Positions 6,481 through 12,565 are shown, counted from the stretch's first letter. The stretch: 14,255 nt of DNA from an uncultured Dialister sp. (GCA_934178345.1 CAKPQG010000036.1:1-14255), one strand, 5' to 3'. Numbers and translations: made by a program. The notes: generated by a model not told the origin, from the sequence alone.

Positions 6481-6574
6481 CAGTCACTAGTCACCAGTCA
6501 CAAATCACTTGTCACTCGAGACTCCTAATCCCTAGTCACTAATCCCTAGCTACCAGTCACCAGCCACCAGTCCC
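6481..6574 (+). repeat. Heptanucleotide tandem repeat array upstream of the first chromate transporter gene
   Basis: About thirteen 7-nt units in near-perfect phase, e.g. CAGTCAC, TAGTCAC, CAGTCAC, AAATCAC, TTGTCAC, then TAATCCC, TAGTCAC, TAATCCC, TAGCTAC, CAGTCAC, CAGCCAC, CAGTCCC. It ends ~20 nt before the AAAGGAG of the gene at 6609. No promoter could be recognised in it. Confidence 0.85.
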
Positions 6575-6608
6575 TCCCCATTCCCTCAATTAAAGGAGTA
6601 TCCCATCT

Positions 6609-7145
6609 ATGAAACTACTACTCGAATTATTTCTCATCTTTGCCAAGATGGGCGCTGTCACCTTTGGCGGCGGGTACGCGATGCTGCCCATTCTCCAGCG
6701 TGAGATCGTAGAGAACAAGCACTGGGGCAGCGAGGAAGAGCTGATGGATTACTATGCCTTAGGGCAGGTCACGCCCGGCATGATCGCGGTGAATGTCGCG
6801 ACCTTCATCGGCTGCAAGCTGAAAGGCTTCTGGGGCGGCATCTTCGCGACGCTCGGCGTCATCACCCCGTCCATGATCATCATCACGGTGATCGCGCTCT
6901 TTCTTACGCAGTTTGAAGAGAATCCCTATGTCATTCACGCCTTCGCCGGTATCCGTGCCTGTGTCTGCGTCCTCATTCTGGACGCCGTCGTGAAACTCGG
7001 CAAGAAGTCCATCAAGGATAAGCGCACAGCCGCGATCTTCATCGGCATCCTTCTCATCGCCCTCTTCGCGCCCTTCTCTCCCGTCTTCTCCGTCGTCCTC
7101 GCCGGCATCGCGGGATACTATCTGATGCCGAGGAGCGCGAAGTAA
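6609..7145 (+). CDS. Chromate transporter family protein, N-terminal-type half (CHR domain)
   Basis: This 178-residue membrane protein carries one CHR domain. The family signature TFGGGYAMLP is at about residues 18-27 and GQVTPGMIAVN at about 52-62, followed by hydrophobic segments at roughly 75-98, 108-122 and 139-172. Short-chain CHR proteins come as adjacent pairs that work together in opposite membrane topologies; known members export chromate by proton antiport, but many are uncharacterised and the natural substrate here is unknown. The ATG follows AAAGGAG by about 11 nt. Its partner starts at 7460; the usual pair is separated by a few nucleotides, here by 314 nt of repeats. Confidence 0.88.
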   Translation: MKLLLELFLIFAKMGAVTFGGGYAMLPILQREIVENKHWGSEEELMDYYALGQVTPGMIAVNVATFIGCKLKGFWGGIFATLGVITPSMIIITVIALFLTQFEENPYVIHAFAGIRACVCVLILDAVVKLGKKSIKDKRTAAIFIGILLIALFAPFSPVFSVVLAGIAGYYLMPRSAK

Positions 7146-7153
7146 GAAGTGGC

Positions 7154-7187
7154 GGATGGGGCACACCATTCATAAAGTGCCCCCATC
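7154..7187 (+). terminator. Stem-loop just after the first chromate transporter gene
   Basis: GGATGGGGCAC (7154-7164) pairs with GTGCCCCCATC (7177-7187) around a 12 nt loop, with one bulged base. It lies 8 nt after the stop codon. No T-run follows, so it may be an mRNA-end-stabilising or attenuating hairpin rather than a full terminator. Confidence 0.35.
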
Positions 7188-7231
7188 CCCTACGATATCA
7201 TGCGACTTATTTTGGCATTTGTATAAAACTC

Positions 7232-7379
7232 TTCGGCGCTTAGGGAAGCACTGATTCAATCGCTGTCAGATTTAATCAGCGTTTCCTTAGATCCTTCGAC
7301 TCAGTTCTCATATTTCAAATGATCCATATTTTCTAACATACGACGTTTTTCTCCGCTCAGGATGACGAGAGGCGCCGCA
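7232..7379. repeat. Interspersed ~100 bp repeat, copy C, interrupted by a 43 bp insertion
   Basis: CGGCGCTTAG at the left and GGCGCCGCA (7371-7379) at the right enclose AGATCCTTCGACTCAG and CTCCGCTCAGGATGACG. The interior (CATATTTTCTAACATACGAC) is nearly identical to copy A at 4164-4265. Unlike copy A, the TTAG near the left end is split by the element at 7244-7286. Confidence 0.85.
7244..7286. mobile_element. 43 bp palindromic mini-insertion with TTAG target duplication
   Basis: GGAAGCACTGATTCAATC at the left is an imperfect inverted copy of the right end (complement GGAAACGCTGATTAAATC). TTAG occurs on both sides (7240-7243 and 7287-7290), while the empty site in copy A (GGCGCTTAGATCC, ending 4179) has a single TTAG. 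A 4 bp YTAR duplication is characteristic of IS5-group transposition. It may be two fused terminal inverted repeats of such an element. Confidence 0.7.
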
Positions 7380-7403
7380 CCTTCACTCCTCACTTCCAAC
7401 TCC

Positions 7404-7443
7404 CCCCTAATCCCTAGTCCCTAATCCCTAGTCCCTAGTCACC
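7404..7443 (+). repeat. Heptanucleotide tandem repeat array upstream of the second chromate transporter gene
   Basis: Five or more units: CCCCTAA, TCCCTAG, TCCCTAA, TCCCTAG, TCCCTAG, TCACC. The array ends 2 nt before AAGGAG, the ribosome binding site of the gene at 7460. Confidence 0.85.
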
Positions 7444-7459
7444 CCAAGGAGCATCCATC

Positions 7460-8023
7460 ATGATCTGGCTTTCTATGTTTTGGGAATTCTTCAAGACCGG
7501 GCTCTTCGCCGTCGGCGGAGGGCTCGCGACGCTTCCCTTTCTCTATGATATTTCTGAACGTACCGGATGGTTCAGCGCGGAAGACATCGCGAATATGATC
7601 GCGATCTCAGAGTCCACCCCGGGGCCTTTGGGCGTCAATATGGCGACCTACGCCGGTTTTCAGGCGCTTGGCATCCCGGGCGGCATCTTCACGACGCTCT
7701 CCCTCACAGCGCCCGCGCTCATCGTCATCACGATCATCTATGCGATGCTGACGCGCTTCCGCGAATCGGACGCCGTGAAGCGGATTTTCTACGGCCTGCG
7801 TCCTGCCTCCACCGCGCTCATCGCAGCCGCCGGTCTTGGCGTCGCGAAGGTGTCTCTCTTGGACACCGCGCTGTATGAAAAGAGCGGCTCGCTCGCCGCC
7901 CTCTTCCAGTGGCCGGCCATTCTCCTTGCCATTGCGATCTACTTCGGTCTTAAGAAATACAAAAAGCACCCTGTGCTCTATATCGCAATCAGCGCTGTCT
8001 GCGGCATCGCACTTGGTCTGTAA
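7460..8023 (+). CDS. Chromate transporter family protein, C-terminal-type half (CHR domain)
   Basis: This 187-residue membrane protein is the second half of a split CHR transporter. Signature stretches are LFAVGGGLATLPF (about 15-27) and ESTPGPLGVNMATYAGF (about 52-68). Hydrophobic segments follow at roughly 75-98, 112-130, 147-161 and 168-187. The tandem PGP-containing copy together with the PGM-containing upstream copy is the normal complementary pair. ATG follows AAGGAG by 9 nt. A perfect bidirectional terminator starts 4 nt after the stop. Whether transcription reads through from the first half across the repeats, or a separate promoter exists, is not visible. Substrate is uncertain. Confidence 0.88.
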   Translation: MIWLSMFWEFFKTGLFAVGGGLATLPFLYDISERTGWFSAEDIANMIAISESTPGPLGVNMATYAGFQALGIPGGIFTTLSLTAPALIVITIIYAMLTRFRESDAVKRIFYGLRPASTALIAAAGLGVAKVSLLDTALYEKSGSLAALFQWPAILLAIAIYFGLKKYKKHPVLYIAISAVCGIALGL

Positions 8024-8026
8024 AAG

Positions 8027-8076
8027 AAAAAGGATGCGCTGCGAAATGCTTTTGCATTTCGCAGCGCATCCTTTTT
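8027..8076. terminator. Bidirectional rho-independent terminator
   Basis: A perfect 23 bp stem (8027-8049 with 8054-8076) with a TTTT loop: AAAAAGGATGCGCTGCGAAA... and its complement. It ends in T runs on both strands, so it serves the chromate transporter gene from the left and the ABC ATPase gene from the right; both stop codons lie within 4 nt. Confidence 0.95.
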
Positions 8077-8078
8077 TA

Positions 8079-8840
8079 TCAGGCTCTCAATATCGACTTC
8101 AGGAAAGCCTTGGTTCGTTCGCTCTTCGGGTGGTCGAAGACTTCTTCGCTCGTCCCTTCTTCCTCGACGCGGCCGTCGACCATGAAGAGGATCTTGTCGG
8201 AGACAGACTTGGCAAAAGCCATTTCATGCGTCACGATCGCCATGGTCATATTCTCATCCGCCAGCTGCTGGATGGTCTTCAGGACTTCGCCCGTGAGCTC
8301 GGGATCGAGCGCGGAGGTCGGTTCATCGAAGAGCATGATTTCCGGGCTCATCGCGAGCGCCCGCGCGATGGCGACGCGCTGCTTCTGGCCGCCGGAAAGG
8401 CTGCCGGGGTACATGTCTTTTTTATTGAGCAGGCCGACCTTGCTTAAAAGATCTTCCGCGATCGGCTGGATTTCTTCCTTCTTCATGCCTTTCACGTAGA
8501 TGGGGGCGGCCATGATGTTATCCAGCACGGTCATGTGCGGGAAAAGGTTGAAGGACTGAAAGACCATGCCCATCTTGGCAAGGATCTCCTTCGTCTTGGC
8601 TTCGCTCGCGTAGGTGACCTTGCCGTCTTTGTCTTCGGCAAGAAATTCTCCGTCGACTGCGATCGAGCCGCCCTGGATGGTTTCCAAATGGTTCAGGCAG
8701 CGCAAAAGCGTACTCTTGCCGGCCCCTGAAGGCCCGATGATGGAGATGACTTCGCCCTTTTCCAGTGTCATATCGACGCCGTGAAGGATGGTGAGCTTGC
8801 CGAAATCCTTCCGGATATTTTTCATTTCAATAAAACTCAT
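8079..8840 (-). CDS. Polar amino acid ABC transporter ATP-binding protein (GlnQ/HisP type)
   Basis: This cytosolic ATPase powers amino acid uptake by a PAAT-family importer. In 253 residues: Walker A GPSGAGKST (36-44), Q-loop Gln95, ABC signature LSGGQKQR (148-155), Walker B IMLFDE (168-173), D-loop SALD, and switch His205 (VTHEM). Sequence and length are those of GlnQ-type subunits. The ATG follows GGAGG by 7 nt and lies 11 nt after the permease stop, so the two are co-transcribed from the promoter at 9536-9564. Substrate specificity cannot be read from this subunit. Confidence 0.95.
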   Translation of the reverse strand: MSFIEMKNIRKDFGKLTILHGVDMTLEKGEVISIIGPSGAGKSTLLRCLNHLETIQGGSIAVDGEFLAEDKDGKVTYASEAKTKEILAKMGMVFQSFNLFPHMTVLDNIMAAPIYVKGMKKEEIQPIAEDLLSKVGLLNKKDMYPGSLSGGQKQRVAIARALAMSPEIMLFDEPTSALDPELTGEVLKTIQQLADENMTMAIVTHEMAFAKSVSDKILFMVDGRVEEEGTSEEVFDHPKSERTKAFLKSILRA

Positions 8841-8851
8841 GTCCGTCCTCC

Positions 8852-9499
8852 TTATTCTTCATATACCGCATAGCGTTTTTCCACATACGCCAGGATCTTC
8901 GTCAGGATCGCGGTGCATACGAGGTAGAAAACAGCTGCCACAAGGAACGGCATGGTATCGAAGTCACGTTGCACGAAGGCGCGGGTGACGCGCATGAGGT
9001 CATTCATCGCCAGAATGTAGACGAGCGAGGTATCCTTCAGAAGGGTGATGGTTTCATTGCCGAGCGGCGGGATGACGCGCTTCACGACCTGCGGCAGCAC
9101 GATATGCCACATGGTCTGCCGATAGGTGAAGCCCAAAACCTTCGCGCCTTCATACTGCCCCTTCGGGATGGACTGGATGCCGCCTCTGAAAATTTCTGCA
9201 AAGTAAGCCGCATAGTTCGCCACGAAGGCAAGGATCGCCGCCGGGAAATCACTGATCTGTACATTCAGCATGAGCGGCAGCCCGTAGTAGATGAACATGA
9301 TCTGCAGCATGAGCGGCGTGCCGCGCATGACGTAAATATAAACCTCTGCGAGCTTTCTGAAAACAGCGACTTTGGAAATACGAACCAGTGCCAGCAGGAT
9401 ACCGATCGGCAGCGAGAGCACGATGGTGATCAGAAAGATCTGCGCCGATACGCCCAGCCCGGCAAACATATTCGGCAGGATGCGAAGAATGTAATCCAT
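8852..9499 (-). CDS. Polar amino acid ABC transporter permease (HisM/GlnP family)
   Basis: This inner-membrane subunit forms the translocation path of the amino acid importer, probably as a homodimer because only one permease gene is present. The 215-residue protein starts with a periplasmic-facing helix (MDYILRILPNMFAGL), has five hydrophobic segments, the family motif MRGTPLMLQ (58-66), and the EAA loop EGAKVLGFTYRQTMWHIVLPQ (about 117-137), which contacts the ATPase. The ATG follows AAGGAG by 7 nt. ATPase is immediately downstream; binding protein is upstream in a separate unit. Confidence 0.94.
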   Translation of the reverse strand: MDYILRILPNMFAGLGVSAQIFLITIVLSLPIGILLALVRISKVAVFRKLAEVYIYVMRGTPLMLQIMFIYYGLPLMLNVQISDFPAAILAFVANYAAYFAEIFRGGIQSIPKGQYEGAKVLGFTYRQTMWHIVLPQVVKRVIPPLGNETITLLKDTSLVYILAMNDLMRVTRAFVQRDFDTMPFLVAAVFYLVCTAILTKILAYVEKRYAVYEE

Positions 9500-9514
9500 A
9501 AAATACTCCTTATA

Positions 9515-9564
9515 AAACCAGTGTCATATAGAAATATCATACACTGGTTTCACCATTTTAGCAA
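9515..9564 (-). promoter_or_regulatory. Promoter of the permease-ATPase unit with an overlapping palindromic operator
   Basis: On the minus strand TTGCTA (9559-9564), 17 nt spacer, TATGAT (9536-9541). A perfect 10 bp inverted repeat, AAACCAGTGT at 9515-9524 and ACACTGGTTT at 9541-9550, brackets the -10 and start region; the spacer contains a further ATAT-AGAA-ATAT symmetry. The layout suggests repressor binding, but a hairpin in the leader is also possible. The -10 is on the edge of one arm. Confidence 0.6.
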
Positions 9565-9586
9565 GATAGAGAAATGAAATGGAGCA

Positions 9587-9710
9587 GGTTCAGGGTTAGC
9601 CCCTTGGGCGTGCCGTCCTTTGATTGCGTGCGAAAGAGGTTCAGCCGGTTCTGTGGGTTCTACTGGTTCAAAGGGGTCGGTGCGGCGCATAAAAATCAGA
9701 AGCGCCGCGA
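9587..9710 (+). repeat. 'GGTTAGCCC' family repeat, copy in the ABC gene cluster
   Basis: Begins GGTTCAGGGTTAGCCCCTTG (9587-9606) and ends TGCGGCGCATAAAAATCAGA plus AGCGCCGCGA (9681-9710). The final 30 bases are identical to 12261-12290. The middle (9640-9675) has GGTTC repeated every 9 nt, unlike the other copies. Confidence 0.8.
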
Positions 9711-9726
9711 GTTTTAGAAAACAGCA

Positions 9727-9752
9727 GGGATTAGGAGTTACTGGTGACTGAG
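9727..9752 (-). repeat. Short heptanucleotide repeat array
   Basis: Plus-strand units CAGGGAT, TAGGAGT, TACTGGTGACTGAG fit the degenerate YTRGKGA series seen elsewhere; in the direction of the downstream minus-strand permease gene it reads CYARTCM. Confidence 0.6.
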
Positions 9753-9785
9753 TTTGCGATTTAGGATTTTCCCACCAGCTGAGCA

Positions 9786-9980
9786 GGCCCTTGAAGAAGG
9801 GCCGCGCCAAAGGCGCAGGATAGAGTGCCCCGCAGGGGCACAACTCACTTGGTGATCAGCATACCACCTGTCTCAAACATTTTCCTTGCTATCCCACATG
9901 GTCTGCTATCCATTCTGCAAAATTCTGCCTCTTCGAGGCAGTCTATCCCTGGCCTTCGGCCTGCCCCTTCTTCAAGGGGC
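9786..9980. repeat. Hairpin-cluster repeat (six tight stem-loops in inverted symmetry)
   Basis: Six short hairpins lie in series: GGCCCTT/AAGGGCC (9786-9803), GCGCC/GGCGC (9804-9816), GTGCCCC/GGGGCAC (9825-9841), CTGCCTC/GAGGCAG (9925-9941), GGCC/GGCC (9951-9961), GCCCCTT/AAGGGGC (9963-9980). The left and right ends are themselves inverted copies (GCCCTTGAAGAAGGGC... versus the complement of the right end), as in a palindromic mobile unit. Confidence 0.65.
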
Positions 9981-10080
9981 GACGCGTTTCACCTTATTTC
10001 AACAATTCGCGGCGCTTTTGATCTTTATGCCCCATTGAATTTTCTGTACCTTCGCCCCCGTTGCCCCTCTTCTCCCAATC

Positions 10081-10110
10081 AAAAAGCTCCTTCTTTTGTG
10101 AAGGAGCTTT
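10081..10110 (-). terminator. Rho-independent terminator of the binding-protein gene
   Basis: AAAGCTCCTTC (10083-10093) pairs perfectly with GAAGGAGCTTT (10100-10110) around a 6 nt loop; on the minus strand a T-run (10081-10085) follows. It lies 18 nt past the stop codon and should prevent most read-through to the permease gene. Confidence 0.85.
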
Positions 10111-10128
10111 CCAAGCACTATCCTAAAA

Positions 10129-10941
10129 TTATTTCAGCACGACATCCTTGCCGAACCACTTTTCAGAGATCTTCTTAGCTTCGCCGCTGGCTACGACTTT
10201 GGCGATGCCGTCATTCAGGAGATCTACGAGAGCCTGATTGTCCTTCTTGATCCCGATGGAGAAGGTATCCTTGGAGACGACACCTTCGAGTTCTCTGAAC
10301 TGTCCCGGTTTCTTGGTCATGTAGTATTCGATGAGGACAGAGTCAGCGAGGACGGCATCACAACGGCCGGACTCAAGATCCATGAAGCAGGCCGTGAGGT
10401 CCGGGTATGCTTTGATTTCAGAGAAAGACTTCTTGAAGTTTTCATCACGGTTCAGAGCCGTTTCTGCCGTGGAGGCTTCCTGGATGGAAATCTTCTTGCC
10501 CTTCAGATCTTCCGGCGTCTTGACAGCGCTGTCATTCAGTACCGCATAGACCTGAATGTTATCCATGTACGGCTTCGTGAAGGCGAGCTTCTTGGTACGC
10601 TCCGGCGTCATGGTGAAGCCATTCCAGATGCAGTCGATACGGCCGGAATTCAGCTCCGTTTCCTTGGAAGCCCAGTCGATCGGCTTGAATTCGATCGGCA
10701 CGCCGATTGCTTTCGATACCGCTTCTGCCATATCGATATCAAAGCCGACGATCTTGCCGCTGTCATCACGGAAGCCCATCGGAGCAAAGGTATCATCCAT
10801 ACCGGCTACGATCTTCGCCGGTTTGCCGGATGCGGCTTTCGCCGCGCCAGAAGCCGCCTTGTCTCCCCCGCCGCATCCAGCGAGCATTCCACAAGCACCC
10901 AGAGCCAGTACGCCGGCAATCATCAGTTTTTTCATTTTCAT
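10129..10941 (-). CDS. Polar amino acid ABC transporter substrate-binding lipoprotein
   Basis: This extracytoplasmic receptor captures an amino acid and delivers it to the permease/ATPase encoded downstream. I chose the ATG at 10941 because AGGAG (10950-10954) is 8 nt upstream; an in-frame ATG at 10977 lacks a ribosome binding site and would place a charged extension before the signal peptide. The 270 residues start with KMKK, a hydrophobic core and the lipobox LAGC (20-23), so Cys23 is the likely lipidated N-terminus. The type 3 solute-binding fold shows in FAPMGFRDDSGKIVGFDIDM, in DCIWNGFTMTPERTK (the usual ligand-binding region) and in the C-terminal ISEKWFGKD. Substrate is not certain; cystine or another polar amino acid is plausible. 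Confidence 0.94.
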   Translation of the reverse strand: MKMKKLMIAGVLALGACGMLAGCGGGDKAASGAAKAASGKPAKIVAGMDDTFAPMGFRDDSGKIVGFDIDMAEAVSKAIGVPIEFKPIDWASKETELNSGRIDCIWNGFTMTPERTKKLAFTKPYMDNIQVYAVLNDSAVKTPEDLKGKKISIQEASTAETALNRDENFKKSFSEIKAYPDLTACFMDLESGRCDAVLADSVLIEYYMTKKPGQFRELEGVVSKDTFSIGIKKDNQALVDLLNDGIAKVVASGEAKKISEKWFGKDVVLK

Positions 10942-11010
10942 GGTCATCTCTCCTGTTCCCATTTTCGAAATCTTCATCTCTTTATCTCAGTAAAGGATCG
11001 GTATGCACAT

Positions 11011-11039
11011 ATCTTATCCCATAGAAATCCTTTTGTCAA
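11011..11039 (-). promoter_or_regulatory. Sigma-A type promoter of the binding-protein gene
   Basis: On the minus strand a consensus TTGACA (11034-11039), a 17 nt spacer and TAAGAT (11011-11016). The start site would be about 60 nt upstream of the chosen ATG. Confidence 0.7.
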
Positions 11040-11072
11040 GTAAAGAAGTGAAATGTTATGAAAGGGGATTCG

Positions 11073-11130
11073 TGACTGGTGACTAGTGACTGGTGAACAG
11101 GGACTAGGGATTAGGAGCTAGGGATTAGGG
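11073..11130 (-). repeat. Heptanucleotide tandem repeat array upstream of the binding-protein promoter
   Basis: Plus-strand units: CTGGTGA, CTAGTGA, CTGGTGA, ACAGGGA, CTAGGGA, TTAGGAG, CTAGGGA, TTAGGG. The array lies 33 nt beyond the -35 of the promoter at 11034, outside the promoter. Confidence 0.85.
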
Positions 11131-11172
11131 GCATGCGATGTTTGAAATAGTGCAATGGATGCGCTGACCGTT

Positions 11173-11200
11173 CTGCAAGGAAGATCTCTCGCCAACGCTT
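11173..11200. repeat. Degenerate fragment of the 152-153 bp element end
   Basis: CTGCAAGGAAGATCTCTCGC followed by CAACGCT resembles the right end of the element at 13623-13774 (AGAGATTTCTCGGCAACGCT) and 12509-12550, then diverges. Confidence 0.45.
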
Positions 11201-11231
11201 CCGGTGCCGACAGCGCGAAGCGCTATCAAAA

Positions 11232-11353
11232 TTCTGCGGCGCTTCTCTTTTCTGCGGCGCACCACCATTTCGCATTTCTCATTTCTAATTTCTCATTCAA
11301 GCGAAGCTTTCATCCGCAATCAAGAGGCAGCACGCCCAACGGGCTAACCCTTC
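11232..11353 (-). repeat. 'GGTTAGCCC' family repeat, inverted copy with CATTTCT heptamers
   Basis: On the minus strand it reads GGGTTAGCCCGTTGGGCGTG... TTGATTGCGGATGAAAGCTT..., then a 7-nt series (plus strand CATTTCG, CATTTCT, CATTTCT, AATTTCT, 11266-11293), then GGTGGTGCGCCGCAG. It matches 12164-12290 and 9587-9710 in reverse orientation. Confidence 0.75.
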
Positions 11354-11358
11354 TATGC

Positions 11359-11364
11359 TATAAT
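11359..11364 (+). promoter_or_regulatory. Extended -10 promoter of the DUF4931 gene
   Basis: A consensus TATAAT preceded by TGC (TGn extended -10). No good -35 is found at 16-18 nt; that position falls at the edge of the repeat copy ending at 11353. The predicted start is ~22 nt upstream of the ATG. Confidence 0.55.
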
Positions 11365-11391
11365 AGGAATCGGAAAGATGAGGTGTACACC

Positions 11392-12153
11392 ATGACCAAT
11401 CCTATCACATTCAATGTATCCATCGGCAGCGAGAAGCCTCATTCCGGCACACAAAAAGTCTGCCCTTTCTGCCATCCTGAAAATCTCACGCACATTCTTG
11501 ACCAGAGAGGCGATATCATCTGGCTCATGAACAAGTATCCCGTCTTTGAGAAAACCGTCCCCACCGTCATCGTGGAGACAGCCGACCACGACGGCGAGCT
11601 CAGCACCTATGCGCCCGAGAAGCTCCACGAGGTGATCGCCTTCGGACTTGCCAAGTGGAAGGAAATGGAAAGTGACAAGCGTTTCCGCTCTGTCATCTAC
11701 TTCCGCAACTTCGGCCCCACCTCAGGCGGCTCGCAGCGCCACCCGCACTCGCAGATCATCGGGCTCGAAGAGTACGACTACCGAGACAATCTGCAGGGCG
11801 AGAATTTCTTGGGCGAGGTGATCTATGAAAATGATGACTGCTACGCCTCGCTCGCAGAGTACCCTCTAAGCGGCGTCGGCGAGCTGAACGTGACCTTGAA
11901 AAGAGATGGGGCGAGTGACGGCTTTGCAGACACCATACAGACCCTCGCGTGCTACGTCCTCTCCGACTTCCCTATCCGCTGCTCGAGCTACAACATTTTC
12001 TTTTATCATCTGAGAAATCAGATCCACGCCAAGATCTTCCCCCGCTTCACAGCAAGCCCTCTTTATATGGGCTATCGCATCACGAATGTGATGGACGAGA
12101 AGAGCAAGAAACGGATCATCGAGACATTGCAATCAGAAAAGTATTTTGGATAA
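11392..12153 (+). CDS. DUF4931 protein, galactose-1-phosphate uridylyltransferase-like (HIT superfamily)
   Basis: The 253-residue protein has a GalT/HIT-type fold. A likely metal site CPFCHPE is at 24-30. The active-site stretch FRNFGPTSGGSQRHPHSQ (104-121) matches the GalT pattern NxGxxxGGSxxHPHxQ, with His119 in the place of the nucleophilic histidine that becomes nucleotidylated; Ser120 replaces Gly of HPHGQ. True GalT enzymes are longer (about 340 residues or more), and no galK or galE is nearby, so a role in galactose metabolism is not supported; it may act on another nucleotidyl or phosphate substrate. I chose ATG 11392 (preceded by GAGG at 8-9 nt, and a TATAAT promoter 28 nt upstream); the frame continues upstream to 11155 but that part is repeat DNA. 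Transcribed divergently from the binding-protein gene. Confidence 0.8.
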   Translation: MTNPITFNVSIGSEKPHSGTQKVCPFCHPENLTHILDQRGDIIWLMNKYPVFEKTVPTVIVETADHDGELSTYAPEKLHEVIAFGLAKWKEMESDKRFRSVIYFRNFGPTSGGSQRHPHSQIIGLEEYDYRDNLQGENFLGEVIYENDDCYASLAEYPLSGVGELNVTLKRDGASDGFADTIQTLACYVLSDFPIRCSSYNIFFYHLRNQIHAKIFPRFTASPLYMGYRITNVMDEKSKKRIIETLQSEKYFG

Positions 12154-12163
12154 AAAAGGTTGT

Positions 12164-12290
12164 GGGTTCAAGGTTCAGGGTTAGCCCCTTGGGCGGCTCC
12201 GTCCACTGATTATGAATGAAAGCTTTGCGCGAATGAGGAATTAGGAATTAGGAATGGTGGTGCGGCGCATAAAAATCAGAAGCGCCGCGA
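12164..12290 (+). repeat. 'GGTTAGCCC' family repeat, fullest copy
   Basis: GGTTCAAGGTTCAGGGTTAG at the left is followed by CCCCTTGGGCGGC, GAATGAAAGCTTTGCGCGAA, AGGAATTAGGAATTAGGAAT, GGTGGTGCGGCGC and the 30 bases identical to 9681-9710. It includes two kinds of 7-nt units (GGTTCAR and AATTAGG). Confidence 0.8.
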
Positions 12291-12324
12291 AGGTTTGAAA
12301 CTAGCGGTTTTCTCGTATCGCAAA

Positions 12325-12361
12325 CCTAATCCCTAGCCACTAATCCCTAGCTACTCATCCC
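12325..12361 (+). repeat. Heptanucleotide tandem repeat array
   Basis: Units CCTAATC, CCTAGCC, ACTAATC, CCTAGCT, ACTCATC, CCTG; same CYARTCM series as upstream of the chromate transporter genes. Confidence 0.8.
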
Positions 12362-12437
12362 TGCTTTCAAACTTCAAACTTGTGGTGCCGGCTTCGCCGC
12401 GAATATATATGAGGCGATGCCCGAAAGTAGTATTCAA

Positions 12438-12480
12438 GTCACCAGTCACTCGCGTCTCTTAATCCCCAGCCACTTATCCT
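12438..12480 (+). repeat. Heptanucleotide tandem repeat array, degenerate
   Basis: Units GTCACCA, GTCACTC, an imperfect GCGTCTCTTAATCCC, CAGCCAC, TTATCCT. Weaker periodicity than the other arrays. Confidence 0.6.
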
Positions 12481-12508
12481 TGCTTTCACACATCCTTCAT
12501 TTGTCGGT

Positions 12509-12550
12509 CTGCAAGGAAGATTTCTCGCTTCGCTCGAAATGACGATACGA
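12509..12550. repeat. Half copy of the 152-153 bp inverted-repeat element
   Basis: GAAGATTTCTCGCTTCGCTC followed by GAAATGACGATACGAGAG matches the right end of the element at 13623-13774. No matching left end is present, so only one terminus survives. It is followed at once by a heptamer array, as with the full copies. Confidence 0.7.
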
Positions 12551-12565
12551 GAGTCTGATATCCCC

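Larger units (their letters stand above)
9684..10032. repeat. ~350 bp block bounded by 26 bp inverted repeats
   Basis: GCGCATAAAAATCAGAAGCG... (9685-9710) matches the complement of 10007-10032 at 23 of 26 positions. The block holds a short heptamer array and a hairpin cluster and has no gene. It separates the permease promoter region from the terminator of the binding-protein gene. Confidence 0.65.

Noticed and set aside
9515..9550. A riboswitch or T-box ahead of the permease gene
   Set aside because: The leader is only a simple palindrome overlapping the -10; it has no conserved aptamer or T-box core.
9550..9843. A 97-codon minus-strand frame with a PVEPTEPAEP segment
   Set aside because: It consists of repeat families translated in one frame (the 9-nt GGTTC series and hairpins); no ribosome binding site.
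10942..10977. Upstream start of the binding protein at 10977
   Set aside because: No ribosome binding site, and it would add a charged extension before the signal peptide; the ATG at 10941 has AGGAG at 8 nt.
11155..11391. N-terminal extension of the DUF4931 protein from 11155
   Set aside because: This part translates repeat DNA, lies upstream of the TATAAT promoter and is not expected in the family.
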